NCBI GenBank assembly: GCA_947487325.1
Contig: CANKWG010000037.1
Location: forward strand, 1-14,056
Direction of reading: 5' to 3'
Length of the DNA stretch: 14,056 nt
Source: Oxalobacteraceae bacterium
GTDB lineage: Bacteria > Pseudomonadota > Gammaproteobacteria > Burkholderiales > Burkholderiaceae_D
Part shown: positions 1 through 7,295 of the stretch, in pieces
Position numbering within the stretch: the stretch's first letter is position 1
Layout of the letters: the number at the start of each line of letters is the position of its first letter
Notes under the pieces: model-generated
Told to the model about the DNA's origin: nothing
What the model saw: only the letters and a program-made list of their open reading frames with translations
Databases searched by the model: none
Position numbers and translations under genes: made by a program

Positions 1-965
1 ACGGTGTGCCGCGCATGCATGAGCGGCCTATTGGTGATCTGGTGGATGCGCTTAATGCCGCTGGTGCGCGCATTGATTACACAGGTCAACCGGGTTTCCC
101 GCCGCTGCATATTCATGCGGGCGATTTGCATCCGCAGGTCATGCAGGTGCGTGGCAATGTCTCTAGCCAGTTTCTGACGGCGCTGCTGATGGCCTCACCA
201 TTGATTGCGCGCGACCATGCGCTGCGCATTGATGTGGTGGGTGAACTGATTTCCAAGCCTTACATCGAAATCACGCTGAACCTCATGCAGCGGTTTGGTG
301 TGGCGGTGGAACGTGATGGTTGGGCGGCGTTTCGTATCGCCCCCGGGCAGGCATACCAGAGTCCCGGTTTGCTGTATGTCGAGGGGGATGCATCGTCGGC
401 CTCGTATTTCCTCGCAGCGGGCGCGATTGCCGGTGGCCCGGTCCGGGTTGAGGGCGTCGGCAAATCCAGTATTCAGGGTGATGTGCGATTTGTCGAGGCG
501 CTGGAAAGCATGGGCGCGCATATCACGATGGGCGACAGCTGGATTGAAGTGCATTCGGGTGGCGCGCTGAAAGCCATTGATGCCGATTTCAATCACATCC
601 CCGATGCGGCAATGACGATTGCAGTCGCCGCCTTGTATGCCGACGGCACCAGCACCCTGCGCAATATCGGCAGCTGGCGCGTGAAGGAGACCGACAGGCT
701 CAGCGCCATGGCCACCGAGCTCCGTAAACTTGGTGCGGTGGTAGAAGAGGGCAGTGATTATTTGCAGATCACACCACCCACTGTGCTGCAGCCGGCGACC
801 ATTGACACCTATGATGACCACCGCATGGCCATGTGCTTTTCGCTTGCCAGCCTGAATGGCTTTGCGCGCAAGGGAACCTCGGTATGCATCAATGATCCGG
901 CGTGCGTGGCCAAGACCTTCCCCGATTACTTCGATGCCTTTGCCGGTATCGTTCACCAAGACTGA
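1..965 (+). CDS. aroA: 3-phosphoshikimate 1-carboxyvinyltransferase (EPSP synthase), 5'-truncated by window edge
   Basis: EPSP synthase joins phosphoenolpyruvate to shikimate-3-phosphate in the cytoplasmic shikimate pathway. About 320 C-terminal residues are present; compared with the roughly 427 residues of E. coli AroA, about 105-110 are missing at the left edge, so the apparent GTG at position 6 is internal and not a start. Family blocks seen in order are SSQFLTALLMA, SKPYIEITLNLM, the phosphate/substrate block GDASSASYFLA, HIPDAAMTIA, the active-site block VKETDRL, DDHRMAMCFS and the C-terminal AKTFPDYF. The reading frame is intact to the TGA. The next gene, cmk, starts 6 bp after the stop, so the two are almost certainly co-transcribed, as is common in Burkholderiales. 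The protein resembles class I (glyphosate-sensitive type) AroA such as that of E. coli. Confidence 0.97.
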   Translation, partial: GVPRMHERPIGDLVDALNAAGARIDYTGQPGFPPLHIHAGDLHPQVMQVRGNVSSQFLTALLMASPLIARDHALRIDVVGELISKPYIEITLNLMQRFGVAVERDGWAAFRIAPGQAYQSPGLLYVEGDASSASYFLAAGAIAGGPVRVEGVGKSSIQGDVRFVEALESMGAHITMGDSWIEVHSGGALKAIDADFNHIPDAAMTIAVAALYADGTSTLRNIGSWRVKETDRLSAMATELRKLGAVVEEGSDYLQITPPTVLQPATIDTYDDHRMAMCFSLASLNGFARKGTSVCINDPACVAKTFPDYFDAFAGIVHQD

Positions 966-971
966 ATTTCA

Positions 972-1649
972 ATGAGCAGCATCCAAATGAACACCATCCC
1001 CGTCATTACCATTGATGGCCCGACGGCCTCCGGCAAAGGCACGGTCGCCAGCCGGGTAGCGCAGACTTTGGGTTTTGCTTTTCTGGATTCCGGCGCGCTT
1101 TATCGCCTCACAGCACTGGCAGCGATAGAGTCGGGCATGGATCTGGGCGATGAGCCCGGGCTGGCGCACATTGCTGCAGGGCTGGATGTCAGGTTCGAAG
1201 GTGAGCGCATACTTCTGTCAGGACGCGAAGTTTCCGACGCTATTCGCGCCGAAGCAGTGGGCGTTGCGGCTTCTCGGATCGCAACGCTACCCGGTGTGCG
1301 CAGCGCGTTGGTGGACCTTCAGCATGGTTTTCGTCGAGCCCCCGGTCTCGTCGCGGATGGCCGGGACATGGGCACCGTGATTTTCCCCGCTGCCGATCTG
1401 AAAGTTTTTCTGACAGCGAGCGTCGAAGCGCGCGCGGACAGGCGCTATAAGCAATTGATTGGCAAAGGTTTTCCTGCTACTATGCCTGCCCTTTTGCAGG
1501 ATTTGCGAGAGCGCGACGCGCGTGATACTGAGCGTACTGTGGCTCCCCTGAAACCCGCCGAAGGCGCTCATTTGCTCGATACGTCAAATATGACCATCGA
1601 GCAGGCGGTCGAAAAAGTACTGGGCTGGTATCAGTCAGTGCCGAAGTAA
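972..1649 (+). CDS. cmk: Cytidylate (CMP) kinase
   Basis: CMP kinase phosphorylates CMP and dCMP with ATP in the cytoplasm, recycling pyrimidine nucleotides from RNA and lipid turnover. The 225-residue protein has the usual length. Visible motifs are the P-loop GPTASGKGT (residues 16-24), DSGALYR (39-45), the CMP-binding block DGRDMGT (about 128-134) and the lid-type RDARDTERTVAPL near residue 180. The ATG at 972 lies 6 bp after aroA; a second in-frame ATG at 987 (MNTIPVITIDG) is nearer to the usual N-terminus, and neither has a clear Shine-Dalgarno sequence, so the start is uncertain by five codons. It sits between aroA and rpsA; the cmk-rpsA-ihfB order is also found in E. coli. Confidence 0.96.
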   Translation: MSSIQMNTIPVITIDGPTASGKGTVASRVAQTLGFAFLDSGALYRLTALAAIESGMDLGDEPGLAHIAAGLDVRFEGERILLSGREVSDAIRAEAVGVAASRIATLPGVRSALVDLQHGFRRAPGLVADGRDMGTVIFPAADLKVFLTASVEARADRRYKQLIGKGFPATMPALLQDLRERDARDTERTVAPLKPAEGAHLLDTSNMTIEQAVEKVLGWYQSVPK

Positions 1650-1751
1650 ATGTTGTACCCGGTGCCTCGTGATGCGCAATGCGTCGCAAGGTGTTGAAAA
1701 ACCTAACCCAGCCCCGGCAATTCCGCTTTGGTTGGCTAACCTTCCTAACTT
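1650..1751 (+). promoter_or_regulatory. rpsA leader without Shine-Dalgarno sequence
   Basis: The 102 bases between cmk and rpsA have no purine-rich ribosome binding site before the ATG; the last bases read CCTTCCTAACTT. A small stem can form at 1671-1676 with 1680-1685 (GATGCG/TGCGTC, two wobble pairs). The motif CTAAC recurs three times (near 1704, 1736 and 1746). In E. coli the rpsA start region also lacks a strong SD, folds into hairpins and is the target of autoregulation by free S1. The same mode here is inference by analogy. Confidence 0.4.
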
Positions 1752-3464
1752 ATGTCTATTGCTACTCAATCCCCTGCATCTTCCGGCATGGAAAGCTTTG
1801 CCGCGTTATTTGCTGAATCACTGCAGCGCCAGGATATGCGCTCCGGCGAGGTCATCTCGGCTGAAGTCGTTCGCCTTGACCACAATTTCGTGATCGTTAA
1901 CGCTGGACTCAAGTCCGAAGCGTTCATCCCTATCGAAGAATTTAAGAATGACAACGGTGAGCTCGAAGTCAATGTAGGCGACTTCATCTCCGTTGCCATC
2001 GAGTCGCTCGAAAATGGTTTCGGTGACACCATCCTCTCGCGTGACAAGGCAAAGCGCCTTGCAAGCTGGCTCTCGCTCGAAAAAGCGATGGAGTCTGGCG
2101 AGCTGGTAACTGGTACTGTCAGCGGCAAGGTCAAAGGCGGTCTGACCGTTCTGACCAACGGTATTCGTGCCTTCCTGCCGGGTTCGCTGGTCGACACTCG
2201 CCCGGTCAAGGACACCACGCCGTACGAAGGCAAGACCATGGAATTCCGAGTCATCAAGCTCGATCGCAAGCGTAACAACGTCGTGCTGTCGCGTCGTGCT
2301 GTCATCGAAGCCTCGATGGGCGAAGAGCGTGCGAAGCTGATGGAAACCCTGAAAGAAGGCACCATCGTTACCGGTATCGTCAAGAACATCACTGACTACG
2401 GCGCATTCGTCGATCTCGGTGGTATTGATGGTCTGCTGCACATCACTGACCTCGCATGGCGTCGCGTACGTCATCCGTCTGAGGTGCTGCAAGTGGGTCA
2501 GGAAATCACGGCCAAGGTTCTCAAGTACGATCAGGAAAAGAACCGCGTCTCGCTGGGCGTCAAACAGCTGGGCGACGATCCATGGACCGGTCTGTCGCGT
2601 CGTTATCCACAAAGCACTCGCCTGTTCGGCAAAGTGACCAACCTGACCGACTACGGCGCATTCGTGGAAGTCGAGCAGGGTATCGAAGGTCTGGTGCACG
2701 TCTCCGAAATGGACTGGACCAACAAGAACGTTGCACCATCCAAAGTAGTTCAGCTGGGTGACGAAGTCGAGGTCATGGTTCTGGAAATCGACGAAGAGCG
2801 TCGCCGTATCAGCCTCGGCATGAAACAGTGCAAGGCAAACCCTTGGGATGATTTCGCGATCACGCACAAGAAAGGTGACAAAGTCTCCGGCGCGATCAAA
2901 TCGATCACTGACTTCGGTGTCTTTATCGGTCTGGCCGGTAACATCGACGGTCTGGTTCACCTCTCCGACCTCTCATGGACTGAAACCGGTGAAGAAGCCG
3001 TGCGCAAGTTCAAGAAGGGTGACGAACTCGAAGCCGTCGTGCTGGCTATCGATGTCGAGCGTGAGCGTGTCTCGCTGGGCGTCAAGCAGCTCGAAGGTGA
3101 TCCGTTCAACAACTATTGCGCAATGAATGACAAAGGCGCACTGGTCCAGGGCGTGGTCAAGTCGGTCGAAGCCAAAGGCGCTGTGATCACCTTGTCTGAA
3201 GAAGTCGAAGGTTATCTGCGTGCTTCCGAAATTTCGCGCGACCGCGTGGAAGATGCTACGACTCAGCTGAAAGAAGGCGACCAGGTCGAGGCTTTGATCA
3301 TCAACCTCGATCGCAAGGCTCGCAGCATTCAGTTGTCGATCAAGGCCAAAGACAGTGCCGATACACAGGACGCTATGCAAAAAATGTCCAATGACTCGGC
3401 GGCTGCTTCCGGTACCACCAGCCTGGGCGCGCTGCTCAAGGCCAAGCTCGATAACAAGAGCTGA
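1752..3464 (+). CDS. rpsA: 30S ribosomal protein S1
   Basis: S1 is the large RNA-binding protein of the 30S subunit that captures and unfolds mRNA for initiation. The 570-residue product carries six S1 (OB-fold) repeats, at about residues 32-97, 117-182, 203-272, 289-358, 375-445 and 462-530. The central repeats show the typical TDYGAFVDLGGIDGLLH, TDYGAFVEVEQGIEGLVH and TDFGVFIGL cores followed by (R)VSLGVKQL or ISLGMKQC ends. The first two repeats diverge, as expected for the ribosome-binding part. The start at 1752 gives MSIATQSPASSGMESFAALF, a slightly extended N-terminus of a type I recall from betaproteobacteria, whereas E. coli starts at the equivalent of MTESF. The tail after residue 535 is low in complexity. 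ihfB follows after 14 bp. An apparently open frame on the opposite strand (1818-2960) reflects the biased codon use of this highly expressed gene. Confidence 0.98.
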   Translation: MSIATQSPASSGMESFAALFAESLQRQDMRSGEVISAEVVRLDHNFVIVNAGLKSEAFIPIEEFKNDNGELEVNVGDFISVAIESLENGFGDTILSRDKAKRLASWLSLEKAMESGELVTGTVSGKVKGGLTVLTNGIRAFLPGSLVDTRPVKDTTPYEGKTMEFRVIKLDRKRNNVVLSRRAVIEASMGEERAKLMETLKEGTIVTGIVKNITDYGAFVDLGGIDGLLHITDLAWRRVRHPSEVLQVGQEITAKVLKYDQEKNRVSLGVKQLGDDPWTGLSRRYPQSTRLFGKVTNLTDYGAFVEVEQGIEGLVHVSEMDWTNKNVAPSKVVQLGDEVEVMVLEIDEERRRISLGMKQCKANPWDDFAITHKKGDKVSGAIKSITDFGVFIGLAGNIDGLVHLSDLSWTETGEEAVRKFKKGDELEAVVLAIDVERERVSLGVKQLEGDPFNNYCAMNDKGALVQGVVKSVEAKGAVITLSEEVEGYLRASEISRDRVEDATTQLKEGDQVEALIINLDRKARSIQLSIKAKDSADTQDAMQKMSNDSAAASGTTSLGALLKAKLDNKS

Positions 3465-3478
3465 TCCGGAAGTCGTTG

Positions 3479-3784
3479 ATGACCAAATCGGAGCTGATTG
3501 CCCGTCTGGCCGAGCGTTATCCGCAGCTGGTAGCCAAGGATGCGGATTTCGCGGTGAAGACGTTGCTCGACGCGATGGGCGATGCGCTGACTACAGGTCA
3601 GCGCATCGAGATTCGTGGTTTTGGCAGCTTTTCGCTCAACAGCCGCCCACCCAGAATTGGCCGCAATCCCAAGTCCGGTGACACGGTGATGGTGCCTGAA
3701 AAGCGGGTACCCCACTTCAAGCCGGGCAAGGAGTTGCGCGAACGGGTGGATGCGATGGTGGGCCAGCCCATCATCGATAACTGA
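3479..3784 (+). CDS. ihfB: Integration host factor beta subunit
   Basis: IHF-beta pairs with IHF-alpha to form a nucleoid protein that sharply bends specific DNA sites in recombination, replication and transcription. The ATG at 3479 gives MTKSELIARL, matching the family N-terminus; GGAAG at 3468-3472 lies 6 bases upstream as a good SD, and the in-frame TTG one codon earlier is not needed. The 101-residue protein contains the HU/IHF signature: IEIRGFGSFSL, then PRIGRNPKSG, which holds the intercalating proline of the beta arm, and VPHFKPGKELRERV. The last ten residues extend beyond the E. coli protein. It closes the cmk-rpsA-ihfB group and is followed by an intrinsic terminator. Confidence 0.97.
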   Translation: MTKSELIARLAERYPQLVAKDADFAVKTLLDAMGDALTTGQRIEIRGFGSFSLNSRPPRIGRNPKSGDTVMVPEKRVPHFKPGKELRERVDAMVGQPIIDN

Positions 3785-3802
3785 GCGTATGTTACAAATT
3801 CC

Positions 3803-3832
3803 AATGGCATCCGAGAGGATGCCATTTTTTTT
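3803..3832 (+). terminator. Rho-independent terminator after ihfB
   Basis: A perfect 10-bp stem AATGGCATCC (3803-3812) and GGATGCCATT (3817-3826) encloses a GAGA tetraloop and runs into eight T residues (3825-3832). It lies 18 bases after the ihfB stop and separates the rpsA-ihfB block from lapAB. Confidence 0.93.
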
Positions 3833-3836
3833 GGCG

Positions 3837-3842
3837 TAAAAT
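3837..3842 (+). promoter_or_regulatory. Candidate -10 box for lapA-lapB
   Basis: TAAAAT lies 36 bases before the lapA ATG and just after the terminator, where a new promoter would be needed. No good -35 element is seen at the right distance. Similar boxes lie at 6235-6240 before cysM and 13956-13961 before rbgA. Confidence 0.35.
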
Positions 3843-3878
3843 GCCCTCACGTATTTCCTTGCTGATCCGCCCGCTCTC

Positions 3879-4202
3879 ATGAAGATAATTTTCAGGTTGT
3901 TTGCGATAGGCTTGTTCCTAGTGTTTTTTGGCTTCGCGCTGAAAAATACCGATGAGGTGGTGTTGCATCTTTTCTGGAACACCAGCGCCAAGGCGCCCCT
4001 GATTTTGCTGCTACTGGCATTTTTTATTGCCGGTGCGGTGCTCGGTGTGCTGGCCATGACCAGTACCGTCCTTCGTTACCGCCAGACGCTGACCCGACAG
4101 AAAAAAGAAACCGAACAACAACGAAAGGCTGCGGAGACCATCGCCCGGGTTCGAGCGCAGCCCCCAATGCCTGATGCTGTCATGGAGCAAATTGGCTTGT
4201 GA
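3879..4202 (+). CDS. lapA: Lipopolysaccharide assembly protein A (LapA/YciS, DUF1049)
   Basis: LapA is a small inner-membrane protein that in E. coli works with LapB and FtsH to control LpxC turnover and so LPS synthesis. The 107-residue product has two hydrophobic segments (about residues 4-22 and 40-63) joined by the short family-typical hairpin KNTDEVVLHLFWNT, which includes the N-(T/D)-x-x-V-x-L-x-L/F pattern of DUF1049. A charged Gln/Lys/Glu-rich helix (about 65-93) follows and may form a coiled coil on the cytoplasmic side. There is no clear SD before the ATG at 3879. lapB follows after 30 bp, the conserved order. Assignment rests on the two-helix topology, size and linkage to lapB. Confidence 0.88.
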   Translation: MKIIFRLFAIGLFLVFFGFALKNTDEVVLHLFWNTSAKAPLILLLLAFFIAGAVLGVLAMTSTVLRYRQTLTRQKKETEQQRKAAETIARVRAQPPMPDAVMEQIGL

Positions 4203-4232
4203 TGCCCCCATATTTCTCAACCGGATACCGCC

Positions 4233-5408
4233 ATGGAATTTGAAGTCTGGTGGCTGCTGGTCATCCCTGTCTGCTTTGGTTTGGGCTGGATTGCTGCTCG
4301 TGTCGATATCCGTCACGTCATCGCTGAATCACGCAGTTTGCCGCGCAGCTATTACAAAGCACTCAATGCGCTTCTTGACGAGCAACCTGACAAGGCGATT
4401 GATCTCTTTGTCGAGATCGCGCGTCTGGATCCGGAAACGGCTGAGTTGCATTTCGCGATGGGTAATCTGTTTCGTCGGCGCGGTGACATCGAGCGCGCGG
4501 TGCGGGTTCACCAGAATTTACTGGCGCGCGCGGATTTGTCGCCTGAGTTGGCCAGCCAAGCCCGCTATGAACTCGGTCAGGATTATCTGAAAGCCGGTCT
4601 GCTGGACAGAGCCGAAGAAACCTTTGATCAGCTCGCCCAGTCGCAATACGGTACCCAAGCACGCAGGGCGCTTCTGGAAATCTATCAGCGCGAAAAAGAA
4701 TGGAAGCGGGCCATGCTGGCAGCGCTCGCTTTGCAGGAATCTGGCGCCGGCGCCTACCAGAAAGAAATCGCGCAGTTTCATTGCGAGCTCGCGCAAGATG
4801 AATTAGTTCATGCAAATCCGGATGTGGCGCTGGTCACGCTCGATAAAGCCCTCTCTTACGATCGCAATAATGTGCGAGCCACGATTTTGATTGGCGATTG
4901 CCTGCTCGCCAAGGAAGACGGCGAAGGCGCACTGCTGGCCTGGCGTCGTGTGGAGCAGCAAAGCGTGCCCCATGTCGCCCTTGTCGCGCAGCGACTCATG
5001 GATGGCTACCGCGCTGTCAATCGTGCGCGTGAGGGTTTGAATCTGCTCAAAGGCTATCTTGCTGAAGCGCCCTCGATTGATTTGCTGGAGGTTACCTTCA
5101 AAGCAGTGCTGGAACTCGATGGTCCGGACAGCGCAAATCAGCTCGTCGGCGATGAATTGCGCAGAACGCCAACACTGCTGGGACTGGACAAGCTGATCGA
5201 AGCACGTCTGATGTATGCGCCGCCAGAGGGCCGCGCTGAGCTGTCTCTCATTAAGAGCCTCGTCGGTGGCTACGCGCAAAAGCTAGCGCGCTACCAATGC
5301 AATCACTGCGGATTCAAAGCCAAGCAGTTTTACTGGCAATGTCCCGGCTGCAGTCATTGGGAAAGCTATGCGCCGCGCCGCACTGAAGAGCTGTCTGTGA
5401 TGAATTAA
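4233..5408 (+). CDS. lapB: Lipopolysaccharide assembly protein B (LapB/YciM), TPR and rubredoxin-type zinc domain
   Basis: LapB is an inner-membrane-anchored TPR protein that, in E. coli, promotes FtsH-dependent degradation of LpxC and coordinates LPS assembly. The 391-residue protein is close to the E. coli length of 389. It has an N-terminal membrane anchor (about residues 5-22), then SYYKALNALLDEQPDKAIDLF opening a series of TPR units with diagnostic blocks ELHFAMGNLFRRRGDIERA and YELGQDYLKAGLLDRAEETF. The C-terminus carries a rubredoxin-like zinc knuckle with Cys356, Cys359, Cys370 and Cys373 (CNHCGF then CPGCSHW). All four zinc ligands are present, so the protein is expected to be functional. 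The start at 4233 places the anchor at the extreme N-terminus as in homologues; the upstream SD is weak (CCGGA). It forms a two-gene operon with lapA. Confidence 0.95.
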   Translation: MEFEVWWLLVIPVCFGLGWIAARVDIRHVIAESRSLPRSYYKALNALLDEQPDKAIDLFVEIARLDPETAELHFAMGNLFRRRGDIERAVRVHQNLLARADLSPELASQARYELGQDYLKAGLLDRAEETFDQLAQSQYGTQARRALLEIYQREKEWKRAMLAALALQESGAGAYQKEIAQFHCELAQDELVHANPDVALVTLDKALSYDRNNVRATILIGDCLLAKEDGEGALLAWRRVEQQSVPHVALVAQRLMDGYRAVNRAREGLNLLKGYLAEAPSIDLLEVTFKAVLELDGPDSANQLVGDELRRTPTLLGLDKLIEARLMYAPPEGRAELSLIKSLVGGYAQKLARYQCNHCGFKAKQFYWQCPGCSHWESYAPRRTEELSVMN

Positions 5409-5804
5409 GCACTCGTCAAAAAATGTCATCTCCGGCGTTCATGTCCCTTGCAAGACGTTCGCTGAATCGATAGTCAGTGCCATTCCGCCGGTGCCTTGTA
5501 TGCACCCCGAGTTCCCTGTTGCACCCTTGCCGTCTTGGGTAGTACTGCCTGCGTCGACTCGCTTAGCTAGCAACTGCGCCTTCCATGCAAGTAGATTTTT
5601 CTGATTTGATACTGGAAAAATCCTGATCAATGCCTGCTGCTACATCGCCAGACACCGGTTAGCGGAAACCTGCTCGAATTTCGCTTCATGCAGATTAATC
5701 ATATTTGTTTCAGTCGAGTTGCACTCATTCTTCGCGTTTAATCCGTATGCGACCAATAAAAGTGTTGGCCGTGACTATTTAATCTACTGATACGGAGAAA
5801 TGGA
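5409..5804. other. Gene-free stretch between lapB and the comEA-like gene, possible decayed reading frame
   Basis: No convincing gene is present in these 396 bases and no terminator follows lapB. The only suggestive element is a minus-strand open stretch (5439-5630), whose predicted residues include LLAWKAQLLAKRVDAG, then a DGKG segment and SGCIQGTGG. The W-K-x-x-L...G...DG...C pattern loosely recalls the C-terminal part of a type IV pilus minor pilin (PilV type). It lacks a pilin leader or hydrophobic helix, and the upstream frame is interrupted, so if real it is a remnant. The last 40 bases serve as leader of the next gene. Confidence 0.25.
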
Positions 5805-6158
5805 ATGCTCAAGAAATTTTTCTTGCTGGTTGCAGGTGTATTTTTTGTGACGGCATCTGCCTGGGCTGCTGTTGAGATAAATTCGGCTGATCAGGCGGCG
5901 CTCGATGGTGTTGCGGGTATTGGTCCTGCGACATCAAAAGCCATATTGGAAGAAAGGAAAAAGAATGGAAATTTCAAGGACTGGGCGGATCTCGAGCAGC
6001 GTGTCCGTGGGATTGGTGAGAAAAATTCTGTCAAATTGTCAGCTGCCGGACTGATAGTCAATGGCCAGCCCCGGAATCAGGGCGCTGCATCCGCAATGCC
6101 GGCCAAGCCTGCTAAAGCCGAGCCAGTACCAGTCAAAGCGAGTGGTGCCAAAAACTAA
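5805..6158 (+). CDS. Secreted helix-hairpin-helix DNA-binding protein, ComEA family
   Basis: The 117-residue product has a Sec signal peptide (basic MLKK, hydrophobic 5-17, cleavage likely after AWA at about residue 21), then the ComEA-type domain. This shows EINSADQAALDGVAGIGP, with the helix-hairpin-helix turn GVAGIGPATSKAIL, then WADLEQRVRGIGEKNSVKL with a second turn. ComEA proteins bind incoming DNA in the periplasm during natural transformation, and many betaproteobacteria carry short stand-alone versions like this one. Residues 85-117 form an Ala/Lys/Pro-rich tail. GGAG at 5794-5797 is a good SD, 7 bases before the ATG at 5805. No other competence gene is in the window, so a role in DNA uptake is plausible but not shown; a more general periplasmic DNA-binding role is possible. 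Confidence 0.85.
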   Translation: MLKKFFLLVAGVFFVTASAWAAVEINSADQAALDGVAGIGPATSKAILEERKKNGNFKDWADLEQRVRGIGEKNSVKLSAAGLIVNGQPRNQGAASAMPAKPAKAEPVPVKASGAKN

Positions 6159-6173
6159 ACCGCTGAAACTTGT

Positions 6174-6216
6174 CGTTGCGGGGGGGGAGGTGCGGTCCGC
6201 AGACTCTCCCCCAACG
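6174..6216 (+). terminator. G-rich stem-loop between comEA-like gene and cysM (terminator-like, no T tract)
   Basis: CGTT (6174-6177) pairs with AACG (6213-6216), and GGGGGAG (6183-6189) pairs with CTCCCCC (6206-6212). Inside lies a small palindrome, TGCG/CGCA, at 6191-6201. The left arm includes a run of eight G. It starts 16 bases after the comEA-like stop. No T run follows, so it is either a weak or Rho-assisted end, a 3'-stabilising hairpin, or part of the cysM upstream region. Confidence 0.4.
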
Positions 6217-6234
6217 CGCCAAGGGCTCAGCGAT

Positions 6235-6240
6235 TAAAAT
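6235..6240 (+). promoter_or_regulatory. Candidate -10 box for cysM
   Basis: TAAAAT ends 36 bases before the cysM ATG, the same distance as the TAAAAT before lapA. No matching -35 hexamer is visible, because the G-rich hairpin occupies that position. Confidence 0.3.
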
Positions 6241-6276
6241 GGCGGTCTTTACCTTTGAAGACGGGCTGACTCTGCC

Positions 6277-7179
6277 ATGCATTACCTCGCAATCGAAGAC
6301 CTGATCGGCAACACGCCTCTTGTGCAACTCAAGCGGATCCCGGGTGAGGACGCCCGGCAGCGCAACAACATTATCCTGGGCAAGATGGAAGGTAACAATC
6401 CGGCAGGATCGGTCAAGGACCGGCCGGCGATGTCCATGATCCGTCATGCCGAAGAGCGAGGCGATATCAAGCCGGGCGACACGCTGATCGAGGCCACCAG
6501 CGGCAATACCGGGATTGCTTTGGCGATGGCGGCCGCAATGCGTGGTTTCAAGATGATTTTGCTGATGCCGGAAAATCTCAGCCTTGAACGTCGCCAGAGC
6601 ATGGCCGCCTATGGCGCCGAGATTATTTTGACGCCCAAGACGGGCGGTATGGAATATGCGCGTGATCTGGCCGAGCAGATGCAAAAAGAAGGTAAGGGCA
6701 TCATCCTGGACCAGTTTGCCAATCCCGACAATCCCCGGGCACATTACGAAGGTACCGGGCCTGAAGTCTGGCGCGATACCGAAGGGCGGGTCACCCACTT
6801 TGTCAGCGCGATGGGCACGACCGGTACCATCATGGGTGTATCGAAGTTTTTGAAAGAGAAAAATCCGGATATCCGAATCATTGGTGCTCAACCTGAAGAG
6901 GGTTCCCAGATTCCCGGTATTCGCAAATGGCCTGAAGCCTATCTGCCGAAAATCTATGACCGGAGTCGAGTCGATCAGGTCGAAAATGTCAGTCAGGCTG
7001 CTGCGGAGCAGATGGCGCGCCGCATGGCGGTGGAAGAGGGTATTTTTGCCGGGATTTCAGCTGCGGGTGCTTGCGAAGTTGCGCTACGTATTTCTCAGAC
7101 CACTGAAAATGCGGTGATCGTTTTTATTGTGTGTGATCGAGGTGATCGTTATCTGTCGACTGGGGTTTTTCCTGCATAG
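6277..7179 (+). CDS. cysM: Cysteine synthase B (O-acetylserine sulfhydrylase B)
   Basis: CysM is a PLP-dependent beta-replacement enzyme making cysteine (or S-sulfocysteine from thiosulfate) from O-acetylserine. The 300-residue protein has the full fold. Seen are NTPLVQLKR; the PLP-lysine block NNPAGSVKDRPA with Lys47; the substrate loop EATSGNTGIALA (72-83); the phosphate-binding MGTTGTIMG (179-187); and QPEEGSQIPGIRKWP and CDRGDRYLSTGVF, which are typical of CysM rather than CysK (where SSGERYLST is usual). The block FAGISAAGA replaces the usual F(C/A)GVSSGGA, a mild deviation. The ATG at 6277 fits the family N-terminus although its SD is poor. The gene is monocistronic and convergent with the small helix-turn-helix gene downstream. 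Confidence 0.96.
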   Translation: MHYLAIEDLIGNTPLVQLKRIPGEDARQRNNIILGKMEGNNPAGSVKDRPAMSMIRHAEERGDIKPGDTLIEATSGNTGIALAMAAAMRGFKMILLMPENLSLERRQSMAAYGAEIILTPKTGGMEYARDLAEQMQKEGKGIILDQFANPDNPRAHYEGTGPEVWRDTEGRVTHFVSAMGTTGTIMGVSKFLKEKNPDIRIIGAQPEEGSQIPGIRKWPEAYLPKIYDRSRVDQVENVSQAAAEQMARRMAVEEGIFAGISAAGACEVALRISQTTENAVIVFIVCDRGDRYLSTGVFPA

Positions 7180-7183
7180 TCAT

Positions 7184-7245
7184 TGCGGTAGATAAACCGC
7201 ACCAAGTCGATCAATGCACTACCTAGCATGACTACTGGTGCGGTT
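7184..7245. repeat. Long stem-loop with competing hairpin between convergent cysM and HTH gene
   Basis: AACCGCACCA (7195-7204) and TGGTGCGGTT (7236-7245) are perfect 10-bp inverted arms. The stem continues inward with AGTC/GACT (7205-7208, 7230-7233) and ATGC/GCAT (7214-7217, 7226-7229), broken only by small bulges. A second, mutually exclusive hairpin pairs TGCGGT (7184-7189) with ACCGCA (7196-7201). There is no T tract on either strand. It begins 5 bases after the cysM stop, so a bidirectional transcript end or mRNA-stabilising element is likely. Confidence 0.6.
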
Positions 7246-7295
7246 GGTAGATGTACTTGCATAACAGTACCTAAAGACAAATCGAGTTCTTTTGC

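Noticed and set aside
195..959. A 254-codon minus-strand frame inside aroA
   Set aside because: Antisense to conserved EPSP synthase sequence, with no motif or ribosome binding site.
1818..2960. A 380-codon open frame on the minus strand inside rpsA
   Set aside because: It is antisense to a full-length, strongly conserved S1 gene and has no recognisable domain; it follows from rpsA codon bias.
6133..6891. A 252-codon minus-strand frame overlapping cysM
   Set aside because: Antisense to the conserved PLP enzyme and without protein family features.
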